A stretch of DNA of 64,000 bases, from assembly GCA_025966225.1 (NCBI GenBank), contig JAOPVI010000086.1, positions 33,772 through 97,771 on the forward strand, in the 5' to 3' direction. The DNA is from Mycobacterium sp. (GTDB lineage Bacteria; Actinomycetota; Actinomycetes; Mycobacteriales; Mycobacteriaceae). Position 1 is the first letter of the stretch. Each line of letters begins with the position of its first letter. Both the position numbers and the translations under genes were made by a program. This document shows positions 60,410-64,000 of the stretch, in pieces. The notes under the pieces were generated by a model that was not told where the DNA came from, searched no databases, and saw only the letters and a program-made list of their open reading frames with translations.

Positions 60410-60448
60410 GAAAATGGACCATAGCCCTATGCCATTAACCGCGTAGCG
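60387..60448. promoter_or_regulatory. Promoter/operator copy B, at the mocR start
   Basis: This is the partner of 56371-56432 and includes the first codons of mocR on the minus strand plus its upstream region. It carries TGGCCCAT and TGGACCAT half-site-like repeats. Downstream on the plus strand only an 18-codon open frame remains (60461-60514, GTG to TGA), not a CMD gene. The gap 60410-60525 holds nothing else. Confidence 0.55.
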
Positions 60449-60525
60449 TCGGGGTTGAAAGTGAAACAGTCCAGTTCAGGACTCGACATGCCATTTCCGC
60501 TCGGCGGCCACTGAACTACGCGGCA

Positions 60526-61185
60526 CTACGCGGCGGAAAGATAGCTCTCCCACGCGTCGATCGACGTGAGGAGCGTCGGGTCGGCATCGTCGCCCCACAA
60601 CTCGACTCCAGTGAACCGCACGGTGTACAACCACTGCGGGGCCTCGCCGAGTCCGGCTGCATGCGCATCGGGGAATACGTGGACGCCGTGCACCGACTCG
60701 ACCTCGCCGAGCTTGCCGCGGGCGTAGCGCGGCAGCCGAGTATGGCCGTGCGGGTGGATGTTTCGGGTGACGACGCGGTCCCCGACCGCGAAGCGCGCAG
60801 GCGTCAGCGTCGGGCGCTCACTCGGCGTACCCGCCTGGGTGGACGGCCAGACCCGCTCGGGCGTCAACACGCGCTTGACCGGCAATGCAGGTGTGACGGC
60901 GCGCCCGGCCGCCAGGTCCTCGTCGGTGACCAGGCCGCTCTTCAGTAGGAGCGCCTCGAGGCCACGCATCCAGATCTCGAAGTAGCTCGAGGACAGGTAC
61001 ACCGCGGGTGGCAGGGACTCGCGAGCGCTGCGGCCCATGTCCAGGTTCCAGAGGCCGGTCGCGCTCGCGGCGAGGCTCACGCCGAAGGATCTGCGCTCCC
61101 ACTCAGCATGGAACGTCGGCTCGTCGGCCTCGGTCACCACGGGACCGAAGTTCATCATCCCGCCCATGTCGTGCACGCCGTCCAC
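60526..61185 (-). CDS. Nitrile hydratase beta subunit
   Basis: GTG 61185 shares its G with the alpha-subunit TAG stop (1-nt overlap), giving 219 residues starting [16 protein letters not shown]. The N-terminal helical domain and the C-terminal SH3-like domain (FAVGDRVVTRNIHPHGHTRLPRYARGKLGEV) are typical of NHase beta. The complex hydrates nitriles to amides in the cytosol. Confidence 0.92.
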   Translation of the reverse strand: MDGVHDMGGMMNFGPVVTEADEPTFHAEWERRSFGVSLAASATGLWNLDMGRSARESLPPAVYLSSSYFEIWMRGLEALLLKSGLVTDEDLAAGRAVTPALPVKRVLTPERVWPSTQAGTPSERPTLTPARFAVGDRVVTRNIHPHGHTRLPRYARGKLGEVESVHGVHVFPDAHAAGLGEAPQWLYTVRFTGVELWGDDADPTLLTSIDAWESYLSAA

Positions 61186-61796
61186 TAGCGGGTCACCTTG
61201 TCGGGGTCGAGCGCCAACCCGGTGCCGATCATCGAGTCGCGCGTGACGAGGGACGCAAGTTCGTCCGCACTCCAACCGTCAGTCCCGTTGGGCCGCATCG
61301 GAATGACGAGGTGACGTAGCTCGGCAGTGGAATCCCACACCCGGATGCGAGTGGTCTCCGGCAGTGTCACCCCGAAGTCCGCGAGCACGCTGCGCGGTTC
61401 CATCACCGCGCGCGACCGATACGGCGCCGACTTGTACCAAACCGGCGGCAGTCCGAGCAGCGGCCACGGGTAGCAGGAGCACAAGGTGCAGACCACCATG
61501 TTGTGTTCTTCCGGCGTGTTCTCGGCCACGTTCAGGTGTTCACCCTGACGGCCGCCGAAGCCCATGTCGGCAACCGCGGTGGTCGCGTCTTCGCGCAGGG
61601 CTTGGGCGAAGCCCTCGTCGGCCCATGCCTTGGCGACCACCTTCGCCCCGTTGCGTGGCCCGATCCGCGTCTCGTATGTCTCGACGATCGCATCGACGGC
61701 GGCTGGATCGATGTACCCCTTCTCAGTGAGGATCGATTCCAGGGTCCGCATCCGCACCTCGACGTCGGACAGTTCGCTGTGACCACTGTCGGTCAT
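61185..61796 (-). CDS. Nitrile hydratase alpha subunit, cobalt type
   Basis: The 203-residue subunit carries the metal claw VCTLCSC at residues 102-108. Thr at the second position is the cobalt-type signature (iron types have Ser). The cysteines are normally oxidised to sulfinic/sulfenic acids. Alpha precedes beta here, whereas classic Co-type operons are beta-alpha with a downstream activator. No activator gene is found on either side. Confidence 0.93.
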   Translation of the reverse strand: MTDSGHSELSDVEVRMRTLESILTEKGYIDPAAVDAIVETYETRIGPRNGAKVVAKAWADEGFAQALREDATTAVADMGFGGRQGEHLNVAENTPEEHNMVVCTLCSCYPWPLLGLPPVWYKSAPYRSRAVMEPRSVLADFGVTLPETTRIRVWDSTAELRHLVIPMRPNGTDGWSADELASLVTRDSMIGTGLALDPDKVTR

Positions 61797-61913
61797 GGGC
61801 TCACGATAGCTACCCGCTGACGTGTAGATGCTCCCTTTCCTCGAGCCCGATTCCGGCCGTCCCTCCCGTGATCAACGCGGTGGGACCGGTGAGTTCCGTG
61901 CCGAGGTCCCGGG

Positions 61914-62690
61914 TCACCGCGCTCCGCTGGTCACGTGCGAGGCGAGCCAGTCGGCGAACCGGGTCGGGAAGACGGTGGCGCCGTCGGCGGGAACGATGCT
62001 GTGATCGTCGATCACCTCACCGAAGTAGGGGGCTTGCGAATCGGCCACCACCTGGCGTTGGTCGCCCTGGGCAGCGAGGCCCGTGCGAATGAAGTCGTCC
62101 ATCCCGATCTTCTCGGGCCCCGCAATCTCGGTGATCCCGTTGACTGGAGCACCGGTCACCGCGCGGGTGACGGCGGATGCGACGTCTTCAGCGGCCATGG
62201 GCTGCATGAGCGCGTGCGGCAGTCGCACGACGTTTCCGTCCGTCGCCGAGTCGGCGATCTGCGTGACGAACTCGTAGAACTGCGTCGCCCGCACGATCGA
62301 ATACGCGGCGCCGGACTCCTTGATCAGCTTTTCCTGGGCATCCTTGGCGCGGAGGTAGCCGCTGTTGGGATTGCGGTCGGAACCCACGACGGAGAGCGCG
62401 ACGTGGTGCGCGACGCCGGTCGCCCGTTCGGCCGCCAGCAGATTGCCGGTCGACGTGGTGAAGAAGTGCATCACGTCGTCGTCGGCGAACGACGGTGAGT
62501 TCGACACGTCGACGACCACCTGTGCGCCTGCCAGCACCTCGGTAACCCCCTCCCCGGTCAGGGTGTTGACCCCCGATCGCGGAGCCGCGGCGATCGCCTC
62601 GTGCCCCAATTCGGTGAGGTTGGCGACGACCTTCGAACCGATGAGTCCGGTACCACCGATGACTACGACTTTGAGGGCTTTGAGCGTCAT
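61914..62690 (-). CDS. NmrA-like NAD(P)-binding protein
   Basis: The 258-residue atypical SDR has the cofactor motif VVVIGGTGLIGSKVV and lacks a clear YxxxK pair (YLRAKDAQEKLI is the nearest). SIVRATQFYEFV is characteristic of the NmrA/HSCARG-like group. It may be an NADPH sensor or quinone reductase; the function is unknown. The 117 nt before the nitrile hydratase gene show no further feature. Confidence 0.82.
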   Translation of the reverse strand: MTLKALKVVVIGGTGLIGSKVVANLTELGHEAIAAAPRSGVNTLTGEGVTEVLAGAQVVVDVSNSPSFADDDVMHFFTTSTGNLLAAERATGVAHHVALSVVGSDRNPNSGYLRAKDAQEKLIKESGAAYSIVRATQFYEFVTQIADSATDGNVVRLPHALMQPMAAEDVASAVTRAVTGAPVNGITEIAGPEKIGMDDFIRTGLAAQGDQRQVVADSQAPYFGEVIDDHSIVPADGATVFPTRFADWLASHVTSGAR

Positions 62691-62789
62691 GACTTGCCTT
62701 TCAGGTGCGATTGACTGATGCCTTCAGCCTCGCGCCGACGGGCGTCCGTCGAACCCTGGGAAGTCCGTGGTCCTATCCGCCTGGTGGCC

Positions 62790-64000
62790 TCACTTCGCGG
62801 GAGCGGTGAGGTCGTAGACGGTGTCCGAGCCAACCCTGACCGGGGTGAAGTTGGCAGCCACCCAGGCCGTGATGTCGGTGTGCGACTTGCCATCGGATCC
62901 GCCCGGTTTCTTGTCACTGCTGGGCGCCACGTAATAGGTGACCCGATGAGCGGCGACGTACTGCTGGAACTGGGCCAGTGTCGGCACCGGATCGCGTCCG
63001 CCGAATCCGCCGATGGCCATCACCGCGGTGTCGGTGGGCAACTCGAGGCTGGCGGCCGCCGAAGAGCGGTCGACGGCCGCCGACCAATCGGTCTTCGTGG
63101 CGCGCAGCATGGCCTCCAGCCGCGGATTGTCCACGTCCTGCCCCCAACCTCCGCCGCCCTGCTTGTCGGCCTCGGCGGGACCGACCCTGGGCATACCGCC
63201 GTCGTGGGGTTGGCCGATCGTCGCAATGCTGTAGGCGCCCGCTCCCAGTAGCGCAACTGCGAGGCCCGCGGCCAGTGACACTGCGGCGAACCGCTGGCGT
63301 GCTTCCGACGTCAGCGACAGCAGAAGGGCGGCGGCCGCGATGATCGCCGCCGCGAGGATGGTCCAGCGCAGTGCGGGGAGCCAGGTTGCGTTGCGGCCAA
63401 GGGTCCACCAGCTCCACACCCCGGTCCCGAGGATCATCGCGACGAGGCCGCCGCGGCCGAACCAGGATTCGCGCTTGCCCCACATCTCGTAGACGCCGAT
63501 CGCGAAGATCCCGGCGACCGCAGGCACGAACGAAAGGGAGTAATACGGATGGACCATGGACTTCATGTAGCTGAGTACGAGGCCGTCGACCAGCAGCCAA
63601 CCGCCGAACAGAATCGCGCCCGCCCGCACCATGTCGGTGCGCGGGGCGCGGCCCCGGGAGACGAGCACCAGCACCAACGCGAGTAGGGCGGCGGGGAGCA
63701 CCCAGCCGATTTCGTAGCCGAATTCACCGGAGAAGAGCCGCGTCAGGCCCTGAGGTTGATCGAAGCCGTGTAACCCACCGTGGTGGCCCTCGCTGGCCTC
63801 GAAGGAAGTGCCCGCCGACGCGCCGATCACGGGGTTCGGTTCGAACATGTCGTGGTTCTTGCCGAGCACGCGGGCGAATCCGTTGTAGCCCAACACCAGG
63901 TTCATGAAGTTGTTGTCCTCCGAACCCGCGATGTAGGGCCGCGAGGACGCCGGCCACAGCAGGGTCAGCAGGACGAACCAGCCCGCCGAGACAAGCAATG
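62790..64000 (-). CDS. GT39-type membrane glycosyltransferase, 5' end outside window
   Basis: The frame is open through the right edge, so only the C-terminal 400 or so residues are seen. About eight membrane helices are followed by a soluble extracytoplasmic C-terminal domain (PTDTAVMAIGGFGGRDPVPTLAQFQQYV, with HRVTYYVAPS). The loop IAGSEDNNFMNLVLGYNGFARVLGK is typical of ArnT/YkcB-like polyprenyl-phosphate-sugar transferases of actinobacteria. The sugar and acceptor are unknown. Confidence 0.82.
   Translation of the reverse strand, partial: LLVSAGWFVLLTLLWPASSRPYIAGSEDNNFMNLVLGYNGFARVLGKNHDMFEPNPVIGASAGTSFEASEGHHGGLHGFDQPQGLTRLFSGEFGYEIGWVLPAALLALVLVLVSRGRAPRTDMVRAGAILFGGWLLVDGLVLSYMKSMVHPYYSLSFVPAVAGIFAIGVYEMWGKRESWFGRGGLVAMILGTGVWSWWTLGRNATWLPALRWTILAAAIIAAAALLLSLTSEARQRFAAVSLAAGLAVALLGAGAYSIATIGQPHDGGMPRVGPAEADKQGGGGWGQDVDNPRLEAMLRATKTDWSAAVDRSSAAASLELPTDTAVMAIGGFGGRDPVPTLAQFQQYVAAHRVTYYVAPSSDKKPGGSDGKSHTDITAWVAANFTPVRVGSDTVYDLTAPAK

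Noticed and set aside
60461-60514. 18-codon plus-strand ORF (GTG to TGA) next to mocR copy B
   Set aside because: Too short, no ribosome site and no convincing similarity to the CMD N-terminus; mentioned only as a possible relic.

Overview
The window is high-GC actinobacterial DNA. Gene content and order closely match the Mycobacterium tuberculosis block Rv0998 to Rv1021 (acetyltransferase Pat, AlkB, ArcA, Pmt, RsmI, PabB, MetS, TatD, RpfB, KsgA, IspE, Pks16/FadD, Pth, RplY, LpqT, PrsA, GlmU, tRNA-Gln, TetR, Mfd, MazG). Many GTG starts, LpqN/LpqT and DUF5642-like lipoproteins and a WS/DGAT acyltransferase also fit. The source is most likely an environmental Mycobacterium/Mycolicibacterium chromosome carrying extra genes that M. 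tuberculosis lacks. All homology statements come from memory and motif reading; no search was run.

Layout. 0-3 kb: 3' end of efeO, Tat-exported peroxidase efeB, and mazG with an acidic repeat tail. 3-9 kb: mfd, an inserted LysA-like decarboxylase, a TetR regulator and tRNA-Gln(UUG). 9-15 kb: glmU, prs, arsC-like, lpqT, an SDR, rplY and pth, all on the plus strand. 15-24 kb: an Fe-S protein behind a palindrome, an ABC exporter, a FadD32/Pks16-type ligase, ispE, then a cytosolic Ser/Thr kinase and an asparagine-type permease on the opposite strand. 24-32 kb: ksgA-rpfB (apparently joined through a CTG start in a 4-nt overlap), tatD, metG, an oxidoreductase/ECF41 sigma factor pair, and pabB. 32-45 kb: amidohydrolase/MarR divergon, rsmI/pmt, a decayed DUF559-like gene, arcA/soxR divergon with a SoxR-type box, alkB, two DUF5642-like lipoproteins, an Ntn amide hydrolase, an LpqN-type lipoprotein, a Spo0M/arrestin-like protein, an AroE paralogue and the Pat acetyltransferase.

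45-64 kb is accessory. A four-gene operon (GT2 glycosyltransferase, acyl-CoA dehydrogenase-like protein, PIG-L deacetylase, SAM methyltransferase) has all three junctions overlapping by 4 nt and an inverted repeat before its first gene. It is the best candidate here for an uncharacterised pathway. Then come MscS, topoisomerase IB with a small Rho-N protein, an alpha/beta hydrolase, a WS/DGAT enzyme, a siderophore-interacting protein, a CMD/AhpD-like-MFS-HAD operon with its probable MocR regulator 4 kb away, a cobalt-type nitrile hydratase, an NmrA-like protein and a truncated GT39-type membrane glycosyltransferase.

No insertion sequence, integrase, CRISPR array or rRNA was seen. Accessory genes sit between syntenic core blocks without visible mobile-element scars. 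Several divergent promoters carry perfect palindromes next to a regulator or transporter gene.
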